Made by a program: the position numbers and the translations under genes. The notes under the pieces are model-generated. The model worked only from the letters and a program-made list of their open reading frames with translations, was not told the origin of the DNA and did no database searches. From Alectoria sarmentosa (taxonomy: Eukaryota > Ascomycota > Lecanoromycetes > Lecanorales > Parmeliaceae), in the NCBI GenBank assembly GCA_009733775.1, contig WOGZ01000344.1:1-33441 (forward strand): a stretch of 33,441 nucleotides of DNA, read 5' to 3'. Of this stretch, positions 21,211 to 32,779 are shown one piece after another (position 1 is the stretch's first letter; every line of letters begins with the position of its first letter).

Positions 21211-21411
21211 TATTATGAGTAAGCACTTATCTTGCCGAAATATTTATCTCGTTTAGTAATTGCGATTGTTAAATAAGTACCTTATCAAGCTTATAACTTA
21301 TTAAGTTTATAACTTTTTAATAAAATTATATATAATTAATTCTGTTAAAAAGAATTATTTATTTTATACACAATCACTAATTATAAACGTTTCATTGTCA
21401 CGTTCGTAATA
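21211..21411 (+). repeat. 5' LTR of element B
   Basis: 201 bp, from TATTATGAG to GTAATA; TG and CA ends have both become TA. Against the 3' copy I count roughly 38 differences, all transitions, with no gap. Confidence 0.93.
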
Positions 21412-23689
21412 AATGATAATAATATCGATTTTGTTTATCAAAGCATTAATTTCTTAACATCAGCTTTAATACGCATCGATTTAGTAACATTAATTATTTT
21501 TCGATAACATCATAATTTTATATCTTAAGAAGTTTTTTTTATTATTAATTAGTTTGACAATTTGATTATTTCGTTAATTTCACGTGACGTCGTCATTTAA
21601 ATTTAACAATTATGAGATTTTCTTGCTTTTAAATATCAATTAAACAATCTCATCGATTAAATTTTACGATTAATCATAAACCATCTTATAAAAAATTCTT
21701 TCAAATTTATTATATCATTATCTTTTTTAATAAGATAATAAAGAACACATTCTCATTTCTTTTCACTTGATTCTTTTATCGAGTTATATTAAATTTGATC
21801 GAAAGATTAAATTATCGATCGAATCTCATTTAAAATAACAATTCGTATCTTTCAAACGATTATAATATAATTACGTCGTCTTTTTGAAAAAAAATTATTT
21901 ATAAATATTATATCTTCTTTTTTATCGACGAGCATTCTCTTAAAATTTTCGAATTCGAATTTAAATGATTTCGAAGTTATCACGAAAACAACTTTTATCG
22001 TTATAATAAAAGTTTTATAAAACTTATTTAAATTTAAATCGTTTACGTCTCTTTTCGTTATGATTATTAATTTCTTAAAAATATAACGAAATGAAATGAT
22101 TATTATTATAATATAAGTGATCGTTATAATTAATTAAATTATTTCACAAACTCGTTTTATTATAAAAGTAAGATTTTCATAATTTCAAACATAAAACATC
22201 GATTATTTTAATTTAAATTCTTAAGCTATTTCGATAGAAATCAAAAATATTTATAATATTTATTATAATGTTTTTAATTTCATTAATCGATTATATATTA
22301 AAATAACGATTATAAACGTAATAATGCTTTATCAAAACGTCGAATCTTATCTGTTAAAAATTACCGACGATTAATATATAAATTAACTCATTCACATTAA
22401 TAAAATAAATTTACGAAACGATTTTGATGACGTTAAAAAATGATATAATGCATTAAAAACGAGATTTCGTGATTCATTAAGAAAATCATTCATTTTGTTA
22501 AAAATAGTTCGTTATATTATTAAAAATGCTCATAATAAAAAAAATCCTACAAATTACATTTTCAACATTATTTTTAACGATAAAAACGTTAAAATTGTTA
22601 TCATTAATGCGACATAAATGCTTTTTATTTATAAATATATAAATGACGAGTTAAAAAGAAATCTTTCTAAATTTACGAAAACATTGATAATGTTTAATTT
22701 GTTCGAGAAATTACGTTATCAAAAAAATATTTAATTTGACATTTATAAAAAAGGTTATAAAGCAAGATCTTTGATAATTACGTTTTCGAATTGTTAAAAA
22801 AAGAATAAACAATAAAATCAATATGCTAATAATTTTTTTCGTAATTTTCAACGTTTTTATAATGATAACGAATTCGAAAATTATGATGAATTCGCAAAAT
22901 CTTATTTTGATGATTCGAATTCTTATCGATTTTTATTTTTATGATAATATTAATTATTAAAATAATAATAATAATTAAAAATAATAACGTTCGTTATTTG
23001 AAATTCGTTAACCTTTATAAATCATTAATAAAAACGTAAATAAGTTTTTTGAATAAAATTAATTTCATTAATAAAACGCAAACATTTATAATAATAATAA
23101 AAATTCATTTAAGTTTTATAATAACGAATTTTAGCGGCGATTTTTAATTAAAGCATATTAATATAATATCGAGAGTTAAGAAAATAAGTTATTAATAAAT
23201 GAGCAAATCGAGTATAATGTTTACGAAAATGTTTTTTATAAAAATGCACTTTAATAAAAAACGAAATTTTATGATTATATTTATATCGACGAAGAAGTAT
23301 AAAAATCGGATTTCGTGAAAACACATTTTTTTACGAAACTTGTATAATTTTATCGCTATCGATTTTATAACGTTGATTTCGAATTTAACAATTAATTATA
23401 TAAATATTTTCGCATCACGTGTAACATATTTAGATTTTCAGCTGCGATAAAAGATATTAGCGTTAAAAATTTCGAAGCTGTTAATAAATTCGTAATGATT
23501 ATCATAATTGTTACTTTAATTACAACTATTTCATTTATGATAATAATTTTTTATGCTTCGAAAATCGTAATAACTTTTTATATTTTAAAAGTCATATATT
23601 TAAATGTTACGAATATTATAATAAAAAAATATGTTTTTTGAAAATATCGCTTTATTATAATTTTGATAATGTTCGTTTTAATCAAATAA
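21412..23689 (+). pseudogene. Element B gag region, degenerate
   Basis: Lies between the 5' LTR and the protease. A stretch around 23400-23450 ('NIFRFSAA'-like) recalls the single zinc-finger-like Cys/His segment often found before the protease in ascomycete gypsy elements. The rest is broken by stops and not alignable by eye. Assignment is mostly positional. Confidence 0.5.
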
Positions 23690-24046
23690 AATTATAAGCT
23701 TTACTTCGACACGAAATATATCATAAATTTTATCGATAAAAAGTTTTTATTTGAAGTCTTTTTAGACATCGTCGTTAAAAAAATATTGATATTTATGATT
23801 GTAAAAAACATTAACGTTAATATGCATAATATTAACGAATATATTAAATTATAAATTTATTTGCTCGATAAAAATGGCATAGTTAAAATAAAAAGAGAAT
23901 TTTACATCGTCGATGATTTTATTATTAAAGCATTTATCGACATTAACATTATGAAATTAAAAGATATAATTTTCGATATAAAAAAGAATATTATAATCAT
24001 CGAATTATATAAAAATATTCAAATTCTTTTTATCTTTATTAATTAA
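23690..24046 (+). pseudogene. Retroviral-type aspartyl protease (element B)
   Basis: The translation contains 'YFDTKYIINFIDKKFL', corresponding to 'CLDTGCTxSLVDRxFL' of gypsy proteases. The catalytic D-T-G has become D-T-K at 23708-23716, two G-to-A type changes in one codon. Downstream, 'VKIKREFYIVDDFIIKAFID' and 'INIMKLKDIIFDIKKNIIII' match the 'REFHIVDGLxxKALIGxDIM' block and are open from 23861 to 24046. The enzyme would normally cut the Gag-Pol polyprotein. This copy cannot be active. Confidence 0.85.
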
Positions 24047-24443
24047 CGTTTTTCAATCCGAATTACTATTTTTAATAACAATTAAAAAAAGTTGACGATT
24101 TTTTTACATTTTAACGTTATAATTTCTGTTATCGATTTTAAAAATCGATTTTTCAAGTTGTTAAATGATCGCGATTTTCTTTTTAAATTATAAAAACTCA
24201 ATATTTTATTAATTTATGCTCATATCGTTAATTATAATATATTAAAAAATTTCGTTAAAAATGATATTAATTATGTTATAAATTTATCACGCAAAATTAA
24301 ATTAAAAATAATTATCAATTACGAAATAATAAAATGTTACGTTATAAATTTTTTTAAATATAATTTTATTATAAAAGCATTAAAGCGCTCGTTTAATTAA
24401 ATTAAATTAAATTTATATAAACTTATAATTGCAGCGATAATAT
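24047..24443 (+). other. Element B sequence between protease and nested element C
   Basis: AT-rich pol linker without a clear motif. Continues after C at 26175. Confidence 0.4.
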
Positions 24444-24602
24444 TATTGAAAACCAGTCTTTTGCGTAACGTACGTAAGATTAATTTTAAAATCAGTTATA
24501 TCTTAATATTGTCTTAACGAATAAGCTTAAAAACACGATTCTCTTATATTTTTTATATACTTAATCAACTCACACATAATATTTATTATATATCTTTTAA
24601 TA
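24444..24602. repeat. Left LTR of element C
   Basis: 159 bp, from TATTGAAAACCAGTC to TTTTAATA. Confidence 0.85.
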
Positions 24603-24774
24603 AATTATAAGCCCGATTTGTGACGATAAAAGAATAACATTTATTCTCGCATTTTTTATATATGAATATCTTATTAATAATGATCTAAATATCATTATTA
24701 CATTGCGACAGTCCGTTTTTTTTAACTTATAACTTTCGACGAGTTGGGTTATCGCAATTTAAATACAAAAAATA

Positions 24775-25280
24775 TCGAATTAAGTTTCTTCGCATAAGAC
24801 ATTTCGTTTCATATTATCGAATTATAAATTTCTTCATATAGGGCATTTCATTTCATATCATCGAGTCATAAGTCTCTTCGCATAGGGCATTTCGTCTCAT
24901 ATTATCGAACATCGTATTTTTTCAAATTCCTTCGCACAAGACATTTCGTCTTATATCATCGAGTTATAAGTTTCTTCGCATAAAGCATTTCGTCTCATAT
25001 TATCGAACATTTCATTCTTTTTCAAATATAATTATATAATATCGAATCAAGTTTCTTTATATAAAGCATTTCGTTTCATATTATCGAACATCGTATTTTT
25101 TCAAGTCTTTTCACATAAAGCATTTCGTTTCATATTATCGAACATCGTATTCTTTCAAATCTCTTCATATAAAGCATTTCGTCTCATATCATCAAACATC
25201 GTATTCTTTTAAGTTTTTTTACATAAAGCATTTCGTCTCATATTATCGAATATCGTATTCTTTCAAATTTCTTCACACGA
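24775..25280. repeat. 44/54-bp tandem array inside element C
   Basis: Nine units each centred on GCATTTCGTCTCATATTATC-like sequence, with the CATTTC motif at 24800, 24844, 24888, 24942, 24986, 25067, 25121, 25175 and 25229. Spacings are 44, 44, 54, 44, 81, 54, 54 and 54 bp. The 54-bp form carries an extra block of about 10 bp around ACATCGTATT. Confidence 0.88.
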
Positions 25281-25974
25281 ATATTAAATCCCGAATTCAA
25301 CGAGCTTTTTATAACAAAAAAAAAATCCTTATTTTTTATTGAGTTTTTTATAATAAAAAGGGGAAAAAGTTTTAAAATTATCGAGCTTCTCACAAATAAG
25401 AGGATTAAATTTTAAAGAGTTTTTTAAAATAATATAAAAACACGCCCTTGATTAAAACGTCAAATCTTAAATTATTATTAAACTCTTTATATTATAAAGG
25501 GGAATAAATCTTTACATCAAAATAACTTCTCATATTATAAAAAGAAATAAATTTTTACATTAAAATAACTTCTCATATCATTAAAGGAAACAAGTTTTTA
25601 TTTTAATTAAGTTTTTCACGAAAATCACGCCTTTGATCAAAGTGTTAAATCTTAAATTATTATTAAATTTTTTATATTATAAAGGGGATCAAATCTTTAT
25701 ATCAAAGTAACATTTTTCAAATTTTAATAAAATTTTCGTATTAGAAAGAGAAGTAAGTTTTTATATTAAAGCATTATAACGTATCGTTATAATAATTAAA
25801 TTTCCATATCTGAAAGAGAAACAAATTCTTACATTAAAGCGATATTTTTCAAATTTCTATTAAACTTCTCGTATTACGAAATGAAAAAAGTTTTTACATT
25901 AAGGCATCGTAATGTATCGTTATAAGAAAATGTTAAAATAATCGTATACGTTATCTTTTGACGCTATAAGAAAA
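25281..25974. repeat. Longer duplicated blocks in the right half of element C
   Basis: A block starting CACGCCCTTGATTAAAACGT at 25441 recurs at 25626 (offset 185 bp), including the following ATTATAAAGGGG segment. Another block around TATAACGTATCGTTATAA near 25775-25795 recurs near 25908-25925. Copies differ by transitions and small gaps. No coding potential. Confidence 0.72.
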
Positions 25975-26169
25975 TGTTGAAAATCAATCTTTTACGTAAT
26001 GTACGTAAGATTAACTTTAAAATCAATTTTAAAATCGATTTTAAAATTAATTTTAAAATTAATCGTATTTTAACATTATCTTGACGAATAAGCTTAAAAA
26101 CACGATTTTCTCATATTTCTTATATACTTAATTAACTTATATATAATATTCATTATATATTTTTTAATA
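25975..26169. repeat. Right LTR of element C, with internal 36-bp expansion
   Basis: 195 bp, from TGTTGAAAATCAATC to TTTTTAATA. The 36-bp excess over the left LTR is explained by three extra copies of a 12-bp ATTTTAAAAT(C/T)(A/G)-type unit at about 26010-26065. Confidence 0.83.
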
Positions 26170-26174
26170 AACAT

Positions 26175-27000
26175 TTATTATTATTATAATCTTTATTATC
26201 GAAAAAAAAAAATATATTATAAAAATCACGTTATATGATACGTTTAAAGTAAGATTTTCGATATTTATTATAATAAACGAATTTTCTTCGTTATGATAAA
26301 ATATAAAAAATGTTAAAAACGTGCTTATATTAAAATGAATGAATATTTCGTTATTTGATAATTGACGAAAATTTTATAAATCAAATTAAACACGTGTTTA
26401 TTCGCTTAATTAAAAAAATTAAAATGTTATAAACAAAAAATTTGATAAGCTATATAATTAAAATCGAATAAAATAAACTATTATAATAACATTCTTTTCT
26501 TTTTTATGTTTTATGATTTGAAAGACGATTTTAAACGATCGTAAAAGTCGTGTGATAATAAATATTCGAGCATTAAATAAAATTATAATGTTAAACGTTT
26601 ATTTCGTGCCCTCGCAAGCGAATATTTTTATTACGATAAAAAATGTTAAATTTATATTCACGATTAACGCTATTAACTTTTTTTATTAATAATAAATAAA
26701 TTCAATATATCGATATCGTTTTATCGTGTTATCATATCGTGATCAAGAATCTTTCAAAATGTTAATTATAAATTATCGCAATTCTTTTACGTATATACAA
26801 AAAATAATAAACAAAATATTACATTCGTATCGTTATTTTTGTCGAGCGTATATTGATGATATTATAATTTTTTTTACATCGTTAAAAAAGCATTTGAAAC
26901 ATTTACGATTCGTTTTCTCAGCATTTAAAAAAATAAACATTCATTTATCATTATAAAAATTCTTTTTTGATTACATTTTTATTTAATTATTAAATTAAAA
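26175..27000 (+). pseudogene. Gypsy reverse transcriptase (element B)
   Basis: Starts beyond the C insertion. A 'RVVINIRALNKI'-like block lies near 26555, followed by 'VPSQANIFITIKNVKFIF'. An open stretch at 26726-26956 reads 'SYRDQESFKM', 'INYRNSFTYIQKIINKIL', 'RAYIDDIIIF' and 'LKKHLKHLRFVFSAFKKINI'. The last three match 'GYRNSPAYVQRxIDRIL', 'RAYVDDIVIF' and 'HLRHLRxVFxxL' of ascomycete gypsy elements. The catalytic Y-I-D-D is intact at 26849-26860. Stops before 26726 and after 26956 prevent a full product. Confidence 0.9.
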
Positions 27001-27960
27001 AGTCGATACGTTGAGATTAATAATGGCAAAAAAAAAGCTTATTATTATAATAAACCTTTTCTTTTTAAAAACGCTCGCTCAATTCGAAAAGTATTTCGAT
27101 TTTATAAGATATTTTAAATAATATATAACATATTATGTTAAAATAATAAAGTCTTTATAATTACGAAAAACGTTTTTAAATAAATTCAATCGAGGCTTGC
27201 GAAACAATATACGCAAAAAATCGATTAATAACACGTATTTAACAATGTTTATTTTCAAAAAATTAAACGTCTTTCATCAATTATAAAAGGCGTTTATTTT
27301 ATTTATAATTTTTCATTATTTCGATAATAAACGATAATTTTACGTGAACCTTAATAATAATAAAAAATTCGACTATAAAACGCATATTTATTATTTTTTT
27401 GATAACGAAAAATTCGTTATTTAAATAACGGATTCGTCGAAATAAAAGTTTTAATAATTAATTCTTTTTTTTAATCGTTTGCTCACGAACGTTAAAACTC
27501 GTTATTGATTTACGAAATTAAAAATTATTAATATAATATGAGTTATTAAGAAGATTCGTTATATAATCGAAATAATAATATATATTATCATTATTTATAC
27601 AAATCACTCGACAATAATAATAATTATTAAATAAATAAATCTCAATATCATCTCGATTGAGAAGTTCAATCTATGATTAATTCGTGTTTTAAAATATCTA
27701 TAACGTTTTCGCTTAAATATTCGTTATAAATCAAAAAAAAACGAATATAATTTTTAACGCGTTATTAAAATTAGTAAGTCGTGAATATCGTATTAAAATG
27801 AAAGAATTTATCGAATAAATTAAATGCTTTTTTGCTACTTTTGTGATTATAAACCCTACTTTTTAATAACGACTTTTAAATAATTGTTAAAAACCTCGTT
27901 GAATATAAATATTAACTTTTACACGAAAAAATGCAACTTTAAAAGAAAACGCTACAATTA
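27001..27960 (+). pseudogene. RNase H and connection region (element B)
   Basis: After the reverse transcriptase there are remnants of the 'AEEKLxAI...YLGxTGYLRQYIPYYA' connection block (about 27000-27130). A possible RNase H 'DASKxFxYGTHIY'-like core lies near 27350-27400. Several stops. The assignment follows domain order plus faint similarity. Confidence 0.6.
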
Positions 27961-28780
27961 TATCTTATAAAATAATTAACGATCTGCTTTATTTCGATAA
28001 CGATAAATAAAGTTTACGACTTTATGTGTTAATTGTTATGAAAATCGAGGTCTTCAAGTTAACACATAATGAAATAAAGCATTTCGATTACGCTTATACA
28101 CATAAACGATTTATCGAAAATTTTTACATTTTCAACATATTAATGAAATTTTATGAGTTTATTCGATATTGTTTTCATTGTTAACTAAATTAAATTTCGC
28201 GTTATAAATCGTATAATTTCTTGTAATTAATCTTTTCGTCTATTAAATTATTTTATATTTTGATCATCAATTTTATTTTAACACTTTTAAAATCGTTATT
28301 TTTGTTAAACGAGTTCGATTATATTTTATTAATAATCAATAAGTTTTTTAAAATTATCATTTTCATTTTCGGCAAGATTATTTAAAATGTTAAAAAATAA
28401 ATAATCAAGCTTTTGAATCGCTTAACAAAAATCAATTAAGACTTATCACGAGTTTTAATTTTTAATAAAAATAAAAAGTTCGTTGCTGAGCTATAAAAAC
28501 AAATTTTCATTATTATGAAAATCGACTTACTATATTCGATAATATGACATTTATAAATCGATAACGTCTTAAAGCGATTAAATCAAATTGTTAAAATTGT
28601 TCTTCGCTATTATATCGCCGTTTTCGATAATATAAAGTTATAATTTATCATTTTTTTTTAAAAATATCAGCGGCATTAAATAATTTCACGAAATATAATT
28701 TCATAATTTAAACGTTTATTTAAATTATGTACGATTTTCGCATTTGAAAAACATTTGATTTATTACGAACTGATGACTTC
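27961..28780 (+). pseudogene. Gypsy integrase (element B)
   Basis: The zinc-binding motif H-x4-H-x29-C-x2-C is intact in one frame: His codons at 28065 and 28080, Cys codons at 28170 and 28179. The core follows with 'IINFILTLL' for 'TIDFILALP' (first catalytic Asp changed to Asn) and 'FDYILLIINKFFKIIIFI' for 'DTALTVTDKFSKRVTFI'. Next come 'SRVLIFNKNKKFVAEL' for 'PRAIISDRDRKFLSELW', with the second catalytic Asp also changed, and 'DLLYSI' for 'DLLYSTAYHPQTDG'. It ends near 'LLRTDDFDFIM' at about 28765. The copy is inactive. Confidence 0.86.
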
Positions 28781-28910
28781 GATTTTATTATGATAATAAA
28801 AACTGTTATTGTAATAATTTATTTTATTATTATCAGAAACGTAACAAAAAACAATTTTTTAATTAACCGACGTAAATTATTGTCGCTTGAAATTATTATT
28901 TTTGTTATAT

Positions 28911-29221
28911 CGTCGACTTCTCGTCAAACTATTGCATTTACGAAAATAATTTTCTTTGTTAAAGAGTTAATTTCTCGTTAAATTATGTCGTCGATTTCTC
29001 GTTAAATTATCGCATTTATAAAATAATTTTCTCTATTAAAGAATTAACTTTTCGTTAAATTATGTCGTCGACTTCTCGTTAAACTGTCGCATTTACGAAA
29101 ACAACTTTCTTTATTAAAAAATTAATTTCTCGTTAAATTATATCGTCGATTTCTCGTTAAGTTGTCACATTTACGAAAACAATTTTCTTTATTAAAGAAA
29201 CATCTTTTAACGAAACGCCTC
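28911..29221 (+). repeat. Four 78-bp (26-codon) tandem repeats in element B pol
   Basis: Units begin CGTCGACTTCTCGTTAAA or close variants at 28911, 28989, 29066 and 29144, so offsets are 78, 77 and 78 bp. A 78-bp unit is a whole number of codons, and the 77-bp step implies a 1-base loss in one copy. They lie between the integrase core and the GPY/F-like C-terminal module, a linker of variable length in this family. Confidence 0.88.
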
Positions 29222-29790
29222 GTCGATATGATATATTTTTTATCGCATTTCGCGTCGTCGCTATGAATGAATATTGATCGTCTCACATCGATATTAAAAA
29301 CGTTATTACTTTTATTTTTTTTAAGATAAAAAACGCTTATGACTCGCGATATCAATTTATATTCTTCAAAATAAAAGATTTTATCAATTTGCGATTTTAT
29401 AAAGAATATAAAGTTTTTATTATCACGTTTAAAAAAATAGAATCACAATTAATAAAATCATTCAAAATTCTCGAACGAATTAAAAATCTTGTTTATCGAT
29501 TGAAATTGTTTATTAATATAAAAATTTATGATATGATTTTCATAACGCATTTGAAATCAGTTATCGATTTTGTTGAAAACTCATATCGACGACGTCGTTT
29601 GTTAATTTCTGCGATGATAATCGACGATGAGAAAAAATATAAGATCGAAAAGTTATTAAGAAAACGAATTATTAAGCGAGAACGTGAGTGATTCGTACAA
29701 TATTTAATATAATAATTAACTTATAATTCGAAAGCAAATATATGAAAATCGAAACGAGAATTTTTACGATATGTCAAAAAAACGATGAAA
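29222..29790 (+). pseudogene. Integrase C-terminal module and chromodomain (element B)
   Basis: An open stretch from 29389 to 29691 contains 'SFKILERIKNLVYRLKL', matching the GPF/KILE...YRLELP module that follows gypsy integrase cores. 'MKIHDV...AHLEP'-type residues come next (here 'IKIYDMIFITHLK'), then 'DFVENSYRRRRL', and 'EKKYKIEKLLRKRI', which opens the chromodomain. The rest, 'FVQYLI', lies past a TGA at about 29689-29691, probably a mutated Trp codon. The chromodomain would have guided insertion into histone-marked chromatin. The 3' untranslated part continues to 29991. Confidence 0.87.
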
Positions 29791-29991
29791 GAATATAACG
29801 TCGTTAATGATAATGCGGCTCTTTTTGTTATTTTACGATTATAATTACGAAAGGAATTTCTTTATTATGAAAATTCTTACTATGAGATATGTTTGTTTAT
29901 AAATTTTATATATCAAACTGTGTGCTTGTTAATTCGATATATTGTTACAAAAATGTATCGAAACAATGCTTTTATTTTTGTTAATGATATT

Positions 29992-30192
29992 TATTATAAA
30001 CAAACATTTATTTTATTAAAATATTTATTTCGTTTAGTAGTTACGGCTATCAAACAAGTATCTTATTAAGTTTATAACTTATTAAACTTATAATTTTTTG
30101 GCAAGATTATATATAACTAATTCTACTAGAAAGAATCATTTATTTTATACACAATCATTGATTATAAACGTTTCATTGCCACGTTCGTAGCA
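29992..30192 (+). repeat. 3' LTR of element B
   Basis: 201 bp, from TATTATAAAC to CGTTCGTAGCA, with the CA end preserved, followed by the AAACG duplication. Confidence 0.93.
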
Positions 30193-30197
30193 AAACG

Positions 30198-32779
30198 ATT
30201 ACGAATATCATTTTTAACATTAACATTTTAAATTCTATTATTAAATATTTTACGTTCGATATTTATAATACACATTTATGATAAAAATAAGATTTCGACG
30301 CTTTGAAACGCGCTCAAAGTCGTATTAAATTAAAACATTTTCGTGATCAACGAAAAATTGTTGAGAAATTGTGTGAAAATCTTATACACTTTATTCATTT
30401 TCACGAATAACGATTTTTATAAAATTTTATAAGTGATAAATTATAAAAAATCTTAAACGACGTGTTTAAAATCTTAAAAAATGAGACGATAACGATTAAT
30501 TAACTTCAAATCAAGAATCAAATCGAGTTCAAATCTTTATTATATACGACGATTCGATATAACGATCTTAAAACTATTTGTAAACAACTTCGACTTATAA
30601 TTAATAATTATTATAAAAAATTTCTTTAAAAAGATTACAGTTATAATATAAACGATAATGAAAAAAACGATTCTTTATTTATATCAAAATGAGTTTATAA
30701 TAAATAATATTTTGATATTTAATATATAAACTTAATAAGCTTTTTATTACTAAATAATCTCGCGCTTTTAATATATATTATTACTAAATTTAAACTAGCT
30801 TATATTATTTTTAAATTGAAAAAAAAGCTTTAAAATAAATTATTAAACGTCGATTAAGAAATTATTCGATTTATACGAATTTTATAAAGAGATAATGAAT
30901 GATTTAATCGACATTTATGAGAATTTAAATCGATAAAACAATACGAAATAATAATATAACTCACTTTAATAAAGTATTATATTTTTTATAAAACTTTACG
31001 TCGATTTTATTTAACTTAATTAAGTTATTAATAAAAATAAAAATAATATAATGTCACATTTATATTTAAAAATTTATGAAAGTTTATAAAAGAATTAAAA
31101 CGCATATAAAAATTTTAGCGAGTTAATATTTATTAAAAAATGTTTGCGGAAATTGAATAACATTTAGCGTGTTAAAAAAAAAAGTTTAAAATATTTATAA
31201 TTAAAACGATATTTTCAACAATAAAAAATTATTTTAATAATAAAGAAAATTATTCGCATTACAATAACACTTATAAAGTTTATTATTTCGATTTTATTTA
31301 TTAAATTTAAAGTCGAAATCGATATTAAAAAACTTATATATTATAATTACAATTAATTTAAATATATTAAGCGTAATTGTTTTTAATTAGATAAAATAGT
31401 TACTCGAATACACGCTATAAAAATTAATAATAACAACGAAAATAATTTATATAATCTTTAAGAGAACTTTTCAAATAACTTAAAAAAGGATAAATTTTTC
31501 TTAAAATCACGATAAAAGATAATACGAACGTGTGTTTAACGAATATTTTAAATAATTTTTTAACATATCAACTCTTTCGAATAACAATTACGTTATTATT
31601 ATAAAATAAATAAATAATATTTACGAGTTCTTTTCTGAATTGCGAATGTATCGAGATTTATATCGTTATTAATGAGACTTTTATCTTTAAAATTTATAAA
31701 TTTTTTATAAATCGAATTTTATTTTCTTTTTAAGTTTAAATTATTAAAAAGATATAATAAGCGATTGTTTAAATAATGTATTATTTATTGTCTTTTATTT
31801 ACTTTAAACGTACACAATTAAAGAAAAAAGTCTTATTTTATTTTTATCGCTTCATTAAAATAACACGATTTAATTTTTAAAAAATTATAAATAAATAAAT
31901 ATAAAGTCGTTCTCGATATGCTTAAAGATAAAATATTATTTATATTTAAACGATATAAATATAACGATAATAAGATATAAATAATTGAAAACTTATGATT
32001 TTTATTAATAATATCATTTATTATTATTATACGATCTTTTAAATTAATTATTAAAAATAAATCGAATGAAAATAATTTTAATATAAATCGTTTTAAAGAT
32101 ATTTTAAATAAGAAACGATTAACATTAACATTTAAAATATTTAAAAAAAAATCAAGAAATTTAATTTTAAAAATATTGTTAAAATTAACGCATCGACTTA
32201 TTATCATCATTTAATTCGAAATAAAAATGTTAAAAATTATACGTTAAACTAAATAGTATTTAAACGTGATTTGAATGAAATTTTAATTATGAGATTTTAA
32301 GTACAAATGTATGCATATAAAAGTAAAAAATCAGATTAAGACTTAACGCGCTAGTGTAAAACTAAGTCATAAAACTAGTTTTAATTCATAATGATCTAAA
32401 AATTATTTAAAGCCGAATTATAATAAAGAAAAACAAGCTTTTTTCTTTAATAATAAATAAAATTCACGATATTTTCAATAAATTTCTCGAAATTATATTA
32501 CAATTATAATAAAATAATCGCATATTAATTAATAAATTATATTTATACGATTTCGAAATTAAATATAAAAATGCTATAAATTTTACACATTTAAAAATGA
32601 TTAAATAAATAATATTAAAACTCTCACTTTTTAAAAGATTCTCTATAAATTATTATAATTATATAAATGTTTTTAATAAATTATAAACGAATATACTATC
32701 TTTATATCGTTTTTATAATTATAAATTGAAATTCGAAAATAAAATAAACAAAAATGCATTATTTTAAAATCGAATTTAT
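30198..32779 (+). other. AT-rich gypsy-like sequence 5' of element F reverse transcriptase
   Basis: Continues the sequence into which B inserted. It should contain gag and protease of F if F is one element, but I see no diagnostic motif. A minus-strand open frame at 31833-32210 has a low-complexity Ile/Leu/Asn/Lys composition and no resemblance to a known protein. Confidence 0.4.

Larger units (their letters stand above)
24444..26169. mobile_element. Non-coding LTR element C, nested in B, filled with tandem repeats
   Basis: A 1726-bp element with LTRs at 24444-24602 and 25975-26169. The target duplication is AATAT (24439-24443) and AACAT (26170-26174), differing by one C/T change. The 1372-bp interior encodes nothing recognisable. 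Its left half is a 44/54-bp tandem array and its right half holds longer duplicated blocks. C sits between the protease and reverse transcriptase of B. It must rely on another element's enzymes and resembles the terminal-repeat-in-miniature class. Orientation is unknown. Confidence 0.85.
21211..30192 (+). mobile_element. Ty3/gypsy chromovirus B, near-complete, moderately RIP-mutated
   Basis: An 8982-bp element with identical-length 201-bp LTRs and a perfect target duplication AAACG (21206-21210 and 30193-30197). Without nested element C it is about 7.25 kb. The plus-strand order is gag, protease, reverse transcriptase, RNase H, integrase, GPY/F-like module, chromodomain. More C survives outside CpG than in A or E, and key motifs (YIDD, HHCC) are intact. 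B is therefore younger or less intensively mutated, though in-frame stops still inactivate it. Confidence 0.94.

Noticed and set aside
21412..21430. tRNA primer-binding site of element B
   Set aside because: The sequence after the LTR could be a mutated TGGTA-type site, but the match is too weak after RIP to name a tRNA.
24775..25280. CRISPR-like array
   Set aside because: Regular repeats, but the genome is fungal, units abut without unique spacers, and the array lies inside an LTR element.
29122..29355. Minus-strand open frame of 77 codons
   Set aside because: Shadow of the 78-bp repeat and integrase linker of element B, which codes on the plus strand.
31833..32210. Minus-strand open frame of 125 codons
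   Set aside because: Low-complexity Ile/Leu/Asn/Lys composition caused by AT-rich DNA, opposite in direction to the gypsy element around it, with no motif.
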